In this document: positions 26,944 through 34,396 of the stretch, one piece after another
Position numbering within the stretch: the first letter of the stretch is position 1
Layout of the letters: each line of letters starts with the position of its first letter
Source of the DNA: JACMLD01 sp963705285
GTDB taxonomy: Bacteria > Bacteroidota > Bacteroidia > Chitinophagales > Chitinophagaceae
DNA length: 64,000 nt
NCBI GenBank assembly: GCA_963705285.1
Contig: OY970066.1
Span: 1,426,001-1,490,000, forward strand
Reading direction: 5' to 3'
Position numbers and translations under genes: made by a program
The notes under the pieces: generated by a model
Databases searched by the model: none
What the model was told of the DNA's origin: nothing
The model's input: only the letters and a program-made list of their open reading frames with translations

Positions 26944-28179
26944 TTATTTTTTCAAAACCTCCAGCATTGTTCCATAAAGTACTTCTGCGCCAAGGGCGAG
27001 ATCTTCATAGCTGGCAAACTCCAGCGGGTTATGGCTGATGCCGTCTTTACAGCGTATAAATATCATCCCATAGTCGCAGGCATAAGATAATGCCATAGCA
27101 TCGTGAAAAGGCCCGCTCATCAGTTCAGGCGCATCCAGTTGCAATTTTTTACATTCAGTTCTGATAATGTCTTTTATCCATTCTGCACAATAGCGTGGTT
27201 CATTGTTAGTGTCCTCGGTAATGGTATAAGTAAGCTGGTGCTTTTTGGTAATGGCATTTATTTTTTCCATCAGCTGTTTCTCATACCGGTGCCTTCTGTC
27301 AAGATCTATATCGCGGAGGTCTACAGTAAAGGTTACTTCTTCAGGTATTATATTTCTTGAGGCAGGGAAAACCTGCAGGGTGCCTACGGTACCTACTGTA
27401 GGAGCACCAGCAATTTGGGTCGCAATTTCATTGAGCGCAACAATTATTTCAGCTGCGCCAACGAGTGCGTCTTTGCGCATCGCCATAGGTACAGAACCTG
27501 CATGGCCGGCCATTCCCCTGAGCTTTACCGTTAGCCAGAGTGGCCCCGATATACCGGTTACAATACCAATGGGCTTATTGCCGGTATCCAATACAGGTCC
27601 TTGTTCTATGTGCAGCTCAAGAAAGCAAAAAATACTTCCGGGCTTGTACCGGTCTGCTTCAAATGCTGAGGGGTTACAACCAAAATCAATCAACGCTTTT
27701 TCACGGGTAATGCCGTCTTTGTCGGTACGCTGCAGTTCTCCCTCTTCCAACCTGTTCAGGATGCCACGTGATCCAAACAATCCTTTGTTGAAACGCCATC
27801 CTTCTTCATCTGCAAATGAGACAACGTCAATTGTTCTTTCTGGTACAATACCGTTTTCGGTTAATGCTGTTACTGCCTCAATGGCGCAAAGCACGCCCGC
27901 CACACCGTCGAACCTGCCGCCGTATGGTTGAGAATCGAGATGAGAGCCGGTTATTAGTACGGGCAACGACCTATTTTTTCCTTCAAGCCGGCCTACCAGG
28001 TTGCCGAAATTATCGATATGCGTTTGCATACCCGCAGCTTTCATCCATCCGGCTGCCAGTTCAAATCCTTGTTTTTCCAGCGCAGTATGTGCAGGGCGGC
28101 AAGTACCCGTTTCTCCAATTTTGCCAATAAGGCTCATTGCTTCAAAGTGTTCCTGCAGGCGGGCGGCATTTATAGGCAT
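26944..28179 (-). CDS. M20-family N-carbamoyl-amino-acid hydrolase / beta-ureidopropionase-type amidohydrolase
   Basis: A 411-residue zinc amidohydrolase of the hydantoinase/carbamoylase (HyuC, AllC) subfamily of M20 peptidases. Metal and substrate motifs include TGSHLDSQPYGGRFDG (about residues 77-92), SFADEEGWRF (about 125-134), LELHIEQGP (about 190) and the dimerisation-domain MRKDALVGAAE. It hydrolyses N-carbamoyl groups from amino acids, ureidopropionate or allantoate. It is the last gene of the pyrimidine-degradation island, which favours N-carbamoyl-beta-alanine, but that island already has a nitrilase-type enzyme for this step, so a different carbamoyl compound is possible. Confidence 0.85.
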   Translation of the reverse strand: MPINAARLQEHFEAMSLIGKIGETGTCRPAHTALEKQGFELAAGWMKAAGMQTHIDNFGNLVGRLEGKNRSLPVLITGSHLDSQPYGGRFDGVAGVLCAIEAVTALTENGIVPERTIDVVSFADEEGWRFNKGLFGSRGILNRLEEGELQRTDKDGITREKALIDFGCNPSAFEADRYKPGSIFCFLELHIEQGPVLDTGNKPIGIVTGISGPLWLTVKLRGMAGHAGSVPMAMRKDALVGAAEIIVALNEIATQIAGAPTVGTVGTLQVFPASRNIIPEEVTFTVDLRDIDLDRRHRYEKQLMEKINAITKKHQLTYTITEDTNNEPRYCAEWIKDIIRTECKKLQLDAPELMSGPFHDAMALSYACDYGMIFIRCKDGISHNPLEFASYEDLALGAEVLYGTMLEVLKK

Positions 28180-28286
28180 ATGTTAGTATTAATGGTAGTT
28201 GGTTTTTATTTTTTAGGAAATACCATCTTTGTGGTGCTGGTGTTGGTTATTTTGCCCCTGGCCATGTTCGGGGTTGTATAATGTGC

Positions 28287-29555
28287 TTAGTGGTCATTCA
28301 ATGGCAAACCCCTGCGTTGGTATTCTTTCCAGTTAAGGTATTCATCGCCTTTGCGTTGTTCTACCATCGTAATGCAATCATCTACCGGGCACATTACTTT
28401 GCACAGGTTGCAACCAACGCATTCATCTTCTTTAATAGAATAAGTATTGTATGGTTTACCATAACTCAGGTTGATAGATTGGTGCGAAGTGTCTTCGCAG
28501 GCAATATAGCATAGCCCGCAATGAATGCATTTATCCTGATTGATGTTGGCCACAATATGAAAATTGATATCCAGCTCTTCCCAATTGGTCACCGTGCTTA
28601 CCGATTTTCCAATAAAATCATTGAGGGTGCTGAAACCTTTATCGTCCATCCAATTGTTTAGTCCGTCGCACATATCTTCTATAATGCGGAAACCATGTTT
28701 CATGGCTGCCGTGCATACCTGTACATTGGATGCACCCAGCAACATAAACTCCACCGCATCTTTCCAGGTACTGATACCGCCAATGCCAGAGATGGGAACG
28801 GTTCGCGTAATGGCGTTTTGCGCAATGGTGGTGAGCATTTTCAGCGCAATGGGTTTTACTGCCGGTCCGCAATACCCACCAAACGTTGTTTTACCACCTA
28901 CATTGGGGTTGGGCACCAGTGTATCCAGGTCAACACCCGTTACTGATTGAATGGTATTGATCAACGATAGCGCATGTGTGCCGGCTTGCACCACTGCTTT
29001 TCCGGTGGGCACCACAGAATGTACATTGGGTGTTAGTTTGGTAATAACCGGAATGGTAGCTTTTTCCATTATCCATTCCACCACCATTTTAGCAATCTCA
29101 GGGTCTTGACCAACGGCTGCACCCATGCCGCGCTCTGTCATTCCGTGCGGACATCCAAAATTTAATTCAAAACCCATGGCACCCGCGTCTTCGCATTTTT
29201 TGATCAACTCGTGCCAGCTGGCTTTGTCGTTGTCTGCCATCAGTGAAACTATCATGGCCCTGTCTGGAAACAATTTGACTACCTCCGTAATTTCCTTAAG
29301 GTTAATCTCCAGTGGTCGATCGCTGATCAGTTCAATATTATTAAAACCCATTACGCGCGTTCCATTAAAGTCTACGGCCGAATACCGCGAAGACACATTT
29401 TTTACCTGGCTGCCGAGTGTTTTCCAAACCACGCCGCCCCAGCCCGCTTCATACGCGCGCAGCACATTCAATTTTTTATCTGTTGGCGGCGCACTTGCCA
29501 ACCAGAAAGGGTTGGGAGATTTTATGCCGAGAAAATCAGATCTAATATCAGCCAT
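28287..29555 (-). CDS. preA: NAD-dependent dihydropyrimidine dehydrogenase subunit PreA
   Basis: PreA with PreT reduces uracil and thymine to dihydropyrimidines. The 422-residue protein has an FMN-binding dihydroorotate-dehydrogenase-like barrel (residues 1-310; LASAPPTDKK, NFGCPHGMTERGMG, ISGIGGISTWKDAVEFM). Two C-terminal 4Fe-4S ferredoxin motifs follow: CIHCGLCYIACED and CVGCNLCKVMCPV. The catalytic Cys region lies in the NFGCPHG loop. It is preceded by a heptamer-repeat element carrying an IVP gene that separates it from preT; the repeat array begins 4 bases before its ATG, so its ribosome-binding region is built by the element. Confidence 0.93.
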   Translation of the reverse strand: MADIRSDFLGIKSPNPFWLASAPPTDKKLNVLRAYEAGWGGVVWKTLGSQVKNVSSRYSAVDFNGTRVMGFNNIELISDRPLEINLKEITEVVKLFPDRAMIVSLMADNDKASWHELIKKCEDAGAMGFELNFGCPHGMTERGMGAAVGQDPEIAKMVVEWIMEKATIPVITKLTPNVHSVVPTGKAVVQAGTHALSLINTIQSVTGVDLDTLVPNPNVGGKTTFGGYCGPAVKPIALKMLTTIAQNAITRTVPISGIGGISTWKDAVEFMLLGASNVQVCTAAMKHGFRIIEDMCDGLNNWMDDKGFSTLNDFIGKSVSTVTNWEELDINFHIVANINQDKCIHCGLCYIACEDTSHQSINLSYGKPYNTYSIKEDECVGCNLCKVMCPVDDCITMVEQRKGDEYLNWKEYQRRGLPLNDH

Positions 29556-29559
29556 TTTA

Positions 29560-30147
29560 TTGTGTTGAGTGGTGAGTGTTAAGTGTTGTGTGTTGCAGAT
29601 CAGCTATTGAAAGTTTGATTGCAGCCTTTTCCGATAATTTAAATGTATTCATTGCGTGTTCCCACTTTTGTTACTGTTTAACGAGTCTTGCGATGTCTTG
29701 ACAATTTTTGTGAGCATGTTTATTAAATGTTCAACTGATGCTAAAGCAAACGTATAATCAAGAACCACCAGTTTGCTTTTCTCTAATAACCTTAACCAAT
29801 ACTTACTTTCCCTTGCTTCCTTCGATGCTATTGACATTTTAGCTATAAAATCTTTTTTCGACTGTGCGGCATTGGCTTCTTCAATGTTGGCACCAATACT
29901 TGTCGCGCTTCGGAGTAATTGCTTCGATATTACATATTCTTGTTGTTTAATCAGGTGCTTGTACAAGTCGATTATGGTCAATGAAAAATTGAATGACAGA
30001 TCGAGTACCTTACTTTTTGTCTCCATTTGTTTACGCTGATTTTATCCAGCACACAAACTTGCTACAAATCCAATACAAACCAGCTAACCAAAACACATAT
30101 AAATAACTTTCACGTAACTCAACACTTACCACTCAACACTTAACACA
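29560..30147. repeat. Heptamer-bordered element C (word TGTTGAG) carrying an IVP gene
   Basis: The left arm at 29560-29595 reads, in register, TGTTGAG TGGTGAG TGTTAAG TGTTGTG TGTTG. The right arm at 30115-30147 reads on the minus strand TGTTAAG TGTTGAG TGGTAAG TGTTGAG TT. The arms are inverted arrays of the same 7-base word, enclosing the four-helix-bundle gene 29649-30026. The element fills the entire gap between the preT stop (30152) and the preA start (29555). It is best read as an inserted unit within an operon. Confidence 0.7.
29649..30026 (-). CDS. Four-helix-bundle protein, 23S rRNA intervening-sequence (IVP) family
   Basis: A 125-residue protein of the IVP/S23 family, relatives of the Avd accessory protein of diversity-generating retroelements. 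The family core is clear: LSFNFSLTIIDLYKHLIKQQEYVISKQLLRSATSIGANIEEA as consecutive blocks, then AQSKKDFIAKMSIASKEARESKYWLRLL. Four amphipathic helices are predicted; relatives form pentameric barrels that bind nucleic acid. Its function outside rRNA intervening sequences is unknown. It sits inside the inverted heptamer arrays described for element C, and a paralog sits in element D 2.8 kb away. Confidence 0.88.
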   Translation of the reverse strand: METKSKVLDLSFNFSLTIIDLYKHLIKQQEYVISKQLLRSATSIGANIEEANAAQSKKDFIAKMSIASKEARESKYWLRLLEKSKLVVLDYTFALASVEHLINMLTKIVKTSQDSLNSNKSGNTQ

Positions 30148-30151
30148 ATCA

Positions 30152-31489
30152 TCAGAGCCCCAGAAATTCAAGAATCTTCCCCGCCCCCTCTTTCCCTGCC
30201 TGCACGGCGTCTACTACTTCTTTGCCACCGTTTACGCAATCGCCGCCGGCAAAAACGCCCGGTAGATTGCTGATGGCTTTATCGGTGACCACTAATTTGC
30301 CTTGTTGGTTATCCAGGTGGTTGTCAGCCGCCAGTTGTTCAAAAGGCATTTGCCCTGCAGCTTTAATGATCATGTCTACTTCAAGCGTGAATGTTTCACC
30401 GGTATCAACAGGACTGCGGCGGCCACTCGCATCCGGCACGCCCAGTTTCATAACACTGCACACCAGTTGCGTTACCTGTCCGTTTACACCAATGATTTCT
30501 TTTGGTGCGGCCAGCCAGATGATATTGCAACCATCCAGTTTGGCGATGTTTAGTTCCACATCAGTACAGGGCTTTTCTGCTTCTGTTCGGCGGTATACCA
30601 TGGTTACTTCTTGCGCACCGAGTCGCTTTGCCTGGGTGGCTGCATCAATAGCGGTCATGCCCATGCCAATTACTGCTACCTTGTCGCCCACCGGCGTGTC
30701 TTTATAAGGATTGTTGCGCAGGTGGTAAATAAATGAAATGGCATCTACTACGCCCGTTAAGTCTTCTCCCGGAATTTGCAATTGCCTTGCCAGTCCAACA
30801 CCAATGCCAATATATACTGCATCGTATGCTGTTTGTAGGTCATTCAGAAAAATATCTTTTCCCAGTTCCTGGTTGTAACGGATGTCAATACCCCCGATGC
30901 CCGTGATATACTTGACTTCATCTTCGCAAAATTGAGGCGTTACTTTATAAGCAGCAATGCCATAGGTCATGAGGCCGCCACCTTTGCTTTCTTTTTCAAA
31001 AATGGTTACGTCTACACCTTGCCGTGAGAGCATATGCGCGCAGCTAAGTCCTGCAGGTCCGGCCCCAATAACCGCCACTTTTTTACCGGTAGGGGGTTTG
31101 CGTTCAAAAAGCTGCCAGCCTTTCTGCATGGCAGCTTCTGTTGAATAACGCTGCAGCTTTGCAATGGGTATGGGTTCTTCGTGCATGAGGTTAAATACAC
31201 AGGCGCCCTCGCAGAGTTTTTCAACTGGGCATACTTTGCTGCAGCCAGCGCCCATAATATTGCTGGTAAATATGGTGCGCGCAGAACCTTTTATATTCTC
31301 CGTAGTGATTTGTTTAATGAATTTGGGTACGTCAATGCCGGTAGGGCAACTCTTTGTACACGGAGCATCGTAACAAAACAGGCAGCGGTTGGCTTCTACC
31401 AGCGCCGCATTATGCGTATCAAACGGCGGATGGATATCGCTGAAATTTTGCTGGTACTCCTCGTTATTAAGCCTGTTATTTTTAATCAT
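30152..31489 (-). CDS. preT: NAD-dependent dihydropyrimidine dehydrogenase subunit PreT
   Basis: The FAD/NAD(P)-binding partner of PreA that passes electrons from NADH through FeS clusters. The 445-residue protein has an N-terminal double 4Fe-4S helical domain (CLFCYDAPCTKSCPTGIDVPKF and CSKVCPVEKLCEGACV), then a Rossmann FAD site (VAVIGAGPAGLSCAHMLSRQGVDVTIFEK, in pieces, about residues 133-162) and an NAD site (VAVIGMGMTAIDAATQAKRLG, about 265-285). A C-terminal FAD motif reads LPGVFAGGDCVNGG. It starts 28 bases after the nitrilase stop. That short spacer contains a 19-base word also found at 44682-44700. Confidence 0.92.
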   Translation of the reverse strand: MIKNNRLNNEEYQQNFSDIHPPFDTHNAALVEANRCLFCYDAPCTKSCPTGIDVPKFIKQITTENIKGSARTIFTSNIMGAGCSKVCPVEKLCEGACVFNLMHEEPIPIAKLQRYSTEAAMQKGWQLFERKPPTGKKVAVIGAGPAGLSCAHMLSRQGVDVTIFEKESKGGGLMTYGIAAYKVTPQFCEDEVKYITGIGGIDIRYNQELGKDIFLNDLQTAYDAVYIGIGVGLARQLQIPGEDLTGVVDAISFIYHLRNNPYKDTPVGDKVAVIGMGMTAIDAATQAKRLGAQEVTMVYRRTEAEKPCTDVELNIAKLDGCNIIWLAAPKEIIGVNGQVTQLVCSVMKLGVPDASGRRSPVDTGETFTLEVDMIIKAAGQMPFEQLAADNHLDNQQGKLVVTDKAISNLPGVFAGGDCVNGGKEVVDAVQAGKEGAGKILEFLGL

Positions 31490-31517
31490 GTACTACGCAA
31501 TTCAAAATTTACAATAA

Positions 31518-32384
31518 TTACGGCATGGTAATACTGCCATAAGTTTCCGGTCTTCTATCCCTGAAGAACTGCCATTTGCTTCTCACTTCTTCAATCATAT
31601 CCAGATCAAAATCTGCTATTAGCAATTCATCTTTGTCTTCGGATGCAGTAGCAAAAATTTGTCCTAACGGATTTACAAAGTAAGAAGTACCATAAAATTT
31701 ACCCAGGTTCCAGGGAGCTTCTGTTCCAACACGATTAATGCAGCCCATAAAGTAGCCATTGGCCACGGCGTGCGCGGGTTGTTCCAGTTTCCATAAATAT
31801 TGCGATTGCCCAACAGTGGTAGCAGAAGGATTGTATACTATCTCTGCACCATTTAAGCCAAGGCAGCGCGCACCATCTGGGAAGTGACGGTCGTAACAGA
31901 TATACACGCCTACTTTTGCGAACTTTGTTTGAAATACCGGGTAACCCAGGTTGCCGGGTTTAAAGAAAAATTTTTCCCAGAAACCTCCCGTATGCGGAAT
32001 ATGTGTTTTACGGTATTTACCCAGGTAGCTGCCGTCTGCGTCAATTACTGCTGCAGTATTGTACAATACGCCGGGTTGTTCTTTTTCATACACCGGAACA
32101 ATGATCACCATATTATATTGTCTGGCGTATTGCTGCATTAGTTCCGTGGTAGGGCCGGGCACTGTTTCTGCGCTCTGGTACCAGGCTTTATCTTGCCCCG
32201 GACAGAAATACGGTGTATTAAAAATTTCCTGGAAACATAATATCTGTACGCCTTTTTCGCCGGCTTCGTCTATCATCGGTATATGCTTGTCCAGCATGGC
32301 CTGTTTTATTTCGTCAATAGTGCCTTCACCTTCCGTTTTCGGAAGACTCATTTGAATGAGACCGGATTTTATTATACGCGACAT
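31518..32384 (-). CDS. Nitrilase-superfamily beta-ureidopropionase
   Basis: Hydrolyses N-carbamoyl-beta-alanine to beta-alanine, CO2 and NH3, the third step of reductive pyrimidine degradation. The 288-residue protein has the full nitrilase triad: Glu in ILCFQEIFNTPYF, Lys in YRKTHIPH and Cys in VYICYDRHFPDGAR. The GGFWEKFFFKPGN and WNLGKFYGTSYF blocks are typical of the beta-alanine-synthase/N-carbamoylputrescine-amidase branch. The context (preA, preT, dihydropyrimidinase) decides for beta-ureidopropionase. Its ATG (32384-32382) directly abuts the first base of the element-D heptamer array, so its translation start region consists of repeat sequence. Confidence 0.9.
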   Translation of the reverse strand: MSRIIKSGLIQMSLPKTEGEGTIDEIKQAMLDKHIPMIDEAGEKGVQILCFQEIFNTPYFCPGQDKAWYQSAETVPGPTTELMQQYARQYNMVIIVPVYEKEQPGVLYNTAAVIDADGSYLGKYRKTHIPHTGGFWEKFFFKPGNLGYPVFQTKFAKVGVYICYDRHFPDGARCLGLNGAEIVYNPSATTVGQSQYLWKLEQPAHAVANGYFMGCINRVGTEAPWNLGKFYGTSYFVNPLGQIFATASEDKDELLIADFDLDMIEEVRSKWQFFRDRRPETYGSITMP

Positions 32385-32415
32385 GAATTAAGAATTATGA
32401 GTTATGAGTTATGAG

Positions 32416-32811
32416 TTAAGGGTTGGTGGCTGTTTTTATTGTAAAATACTTTTGTTTCATGGTTAAGATAATGCTGCTCAGAATTTTTTGTATTTCTAAG
32501 CAATCATTGGATAAAACCTGGAATTCCTCCCCAGTAATATAATCACTATCTTTTAAAAGATTCAGCCAGTAACTTGTTTCCCGCGCTTCCTTCAGGGCAA
32601 TACTTAGTTTATGTACAAAGTCCCGCTTCGATTGGGCGCTAATTCCTTCATTTACATTTGCACCAATTGATGTGCCCGATCTTAACACTTGCTTAGATAG
32701 AACAAACTCCCTTTTTTTCTCAATCAGTTGCTTATACAGGTTTACTGTTTTTAAAGCAAATGCATAAGATTTTTTGGAAATGATGCTATCTTCTTTTTTT
32801 TGATTGTTCAT
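32416..32811 (-). CDS. Four-helix-bundle protein, IVP family, paralog 2
   Basis: A 131-residue paralog of the IVP protein at 29.8 kb. The ATG at 32811 (MNNQKKEDSIISKKSYAFALK) is preferred over an upstream in-frame start at 32844 that lies in repeat sequence. The core is FVLSKQVLRSGTSIGANVNEG followed by AQSKRDFVHKLSIALKEARETSYWLNLL, matching the family signature. It is clearly diverged from the other copy, so the two did not arise by very recent duplication. The gene lies inside heptamer-bordered element D in the pyrimidine-degradation island and is in the same orientation as the surrounding operon. Confidence 0.88.
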   Translation of the reverse strand: MNNQKKEDSIISKKSYAFALKTVNLYKQLIEKKREFVLSKQVLRSGTSIGANVNEGISAQSKRDFVHKLSIALKEARETSYWLNLLKDSDYITGEEFQVLSNDCLEIQKILSSIILTMKQKYFTIKTATNP

Positions 32812-32830
32812 AGAATAAATTTTAGCCATC

Positions 32831-33026
32831 AAAGCGAACGCCACTCCTAATTCTTAACTCATCACTTAAAATTTTCTGCAAAGCAAACGCCACTCATAAT
32901 TCTTAACTCATAACTTTAAATTATCTGCAAAGCGAACGCCACTCATAACTCTTAACTCATAACTTTAAATTATCTGCAAAGCGAACGCCACTCATAACTC
33001 TTAACTCATAACTTTAAATTATCTGC
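32831..33026. repeat. Four tandem 49-bp repeats overlapping the hydA 3' end
   Basis: Exact period 49 (7 x 7): units at 32831-32879, 32880-32928, 32929-32977 and 32978-33026. Each starts AAAGCGAACGCCACTC (AAAGCAAAC in unit 2) and ends TTATCTGC (TTTTCTGC in unit 1). The units diverge gradually away from hydA. The last unit contains the hydA stop (33016-33014) and its final three codons plus one base of the next, so the copied segment appears to include the true gene end and the adjacent heptamer array. No spacers of unique sequence exist, so it is not a CRISPR array. Confidence 0.85.
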
Positions 33027-34396
33027 GAGACCTTACGCCTTTTAATAAATTTCCCAAACCCCTTTTCAACAAGACATTTATTATCATCAATAACCACACT
33101 CCCTCTTAGTAATACTGTTTTGATCTTGCCTGTTACTTCCCAACCCTCATAAGCGCTGTAGTCTACATTCATATGGTGGGTGGAAGCGGATATCGCATGC
33201 TTTTCATTGGGGTCAAGGATGACAATATCTGCATCGCTGCCGGGAGCAATACATCCTTTGCGCGGGTACATCCCAAATATTTTTGCAGCGTTGGTGCTGG
33301 TTACTTCCACGTATTTGTTTGGGGTGATTTTTCCTTTTGCCACACCTTCGCTAAATAACAACTCCATCCGGTTTTCTATGGCAGGATGGCCGTTAGGAAT
33401 TTTTGAGAAATCATTTTTGCCCATTAATTTTTGCTCCCACTTAAATTGGCAATGGTCGGTAGCTACCACCTGCACAAGGCCCTGGTTGATGCCTGCCCAC
33501 AAAGTTGCCTGGTCTTTTTTTTCTCGCAGCGGCGGGCTCATCACCCATTTAGCACCTTCAAAATTATTTTCATATAGCGATGCATCCAGCAATAAATATT
33601 GTATGCAGGTTTCTACAAACATTTTCTGGTTTCTTTTGGCCGCATTGCGTACTGCATTCAGGGCACCTTCGCAGGTGAGATGTACAATATAACCCGGACA
33701 GCCTGTGTAACTGGCCATGTCAACAAACCGTTCGCTGGCTTCTGCTTCTGTTATTTCTGGCTGTGATAAATAATGATACAGCGGTGATAGTTTCCCTTCT
33801 TCGCGGTGTTTGGCCACCAGGTAATCAATCATATCTCCATTGGTAGCATGTACGTTTATCAGGCCGCCGCATTTTTTTACTTCTTCCATCAGGCCAATCA
33901 TCTGGCGATCGTCTATCATCAATGCGCCTTTATACGCCATAAAGGTTTTAAAAGATACGATGCCTTCTTCCTCTATAAAATGTTTGATTTCTTTTTTGGT
34001 ATGATCATTAAAGTCTGTTACGGCCATATGAAAACTGTAGTCGCCCACGCAATTACCGTCGCTTCGGCTTCGCCAGTCTGTTAATGCATGTTGCAGTGAT
34101 TTGCCTTGTGTTTGCAACACAAAATCAATTACCATGGTAGTGCCGCCGTACAGCGCAGCCCGGGTGCCGGTTTCATAACTATCGCTGCTAAAAGTTCCCA
34201 TAAAAGGCATATCCAGGTGCACATGCGGATCTATACCACCGGGGAAAACCAGTTTACCTGTGGCGTCAATAGTGGTATCTGCCTGCCGGGTAAGATTTTT
34301 TCCAATAGCAGTAATGGATTCTCCTTCAATAAAAATATCTGCTGAGTAATCATCAGCAGCGGTAATGATATGTCCGTTTTTAATTAATACTGACAT
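33014..34396 (-). CDS. hydA: Dihydropyrimidinase (D-hydantoinase family)
   Basis: Hydrolyses dihydrouracil/dihydrothymine to N-carbamoyl-beta-amino acids. The 460-residue amidohydrolase has FPGGIDPHVHLDMPF (metal His pair), the carboxylated-lysine region GIVSFKTFMAYKG, INVHATNGD, YIVHLTCEGAL and the catalytic VATDHCQF. Dinuclear Zn residues are therefore all present. A C-terminal composite beta-sandwich follows (GSDADIVILDP). Its start overlaps the NCS1 transporter 3' end by 17 bases, indicating coupled translation. Its last codons and stop lie inside the last unit of a 49-bp tandem repeat. Confidence 0.93.
   Translation of the reverse strand: MSVLIKNGHIITAADDYSADIFIEGESITAIGKNLTRQADTTIDATGKLVFPGGIDPHVHLDMPFMGTFSSDSYETGTRAALYGGTTMVIDFVLQTQGKSLQHALTDWRSRSDGNCVGDYSFHMAVTDFNDHTKKEIKHFIEEEGIVSFKTFMAYKGALMIDDRQMIGLMEEVKKCGGLINVHATNGDMIDYLVAKHREEGKLSPLYHYLSQPEITEAEASERFVDMASYTGCPGYIVHLTCEGALNAVRNAAKRNQKMFVETCIQYLLLDASLYENNFEGAKWVMSPPLREKKDQATLWAGINQGLVQVVATDHCQFKWEQKLMGKNDFSKIPNGHPAIENRMELLFSEGVAKGKITPNKYVEVTSTNAAKIFGMYPRKGCIAPGSDADIVILDPNEKHAISASTHHMNVDYSAYEGWEVTGKIKTVLLRGSVVIDDNKCLVEKGFGKFIKRRKVSQII

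Larger units (their letters stand above)
32385..33026. repeat. Heptamer-bordered element D (word GAGTTAT) carrying an IVP gene
   Basis: The left arm starts at 32385, immediately next to the nitrilase start codon: GAATTAA GAATTAT GAGTTAT GAGTTAT GAGTTAA GGGTTGG. The right arm is an expanded block (32831-33026) whose minus-strand words are AGTTATG, AGTTAAG, AGTTATG, so the arms are inverted. Between them lies the IVP gene 32416-32811, whose stop codon falls inside the left arm. The element fills the whole gap between the hydA stop and the nitrilase start. Confidence 0.72.

Noticed and set aside
32831..33026. Possible CRISPR array (four regular repeats)
   Set aside because: The 49-bp units are directly adjacent with no unique spacers, and no cas genes are present.
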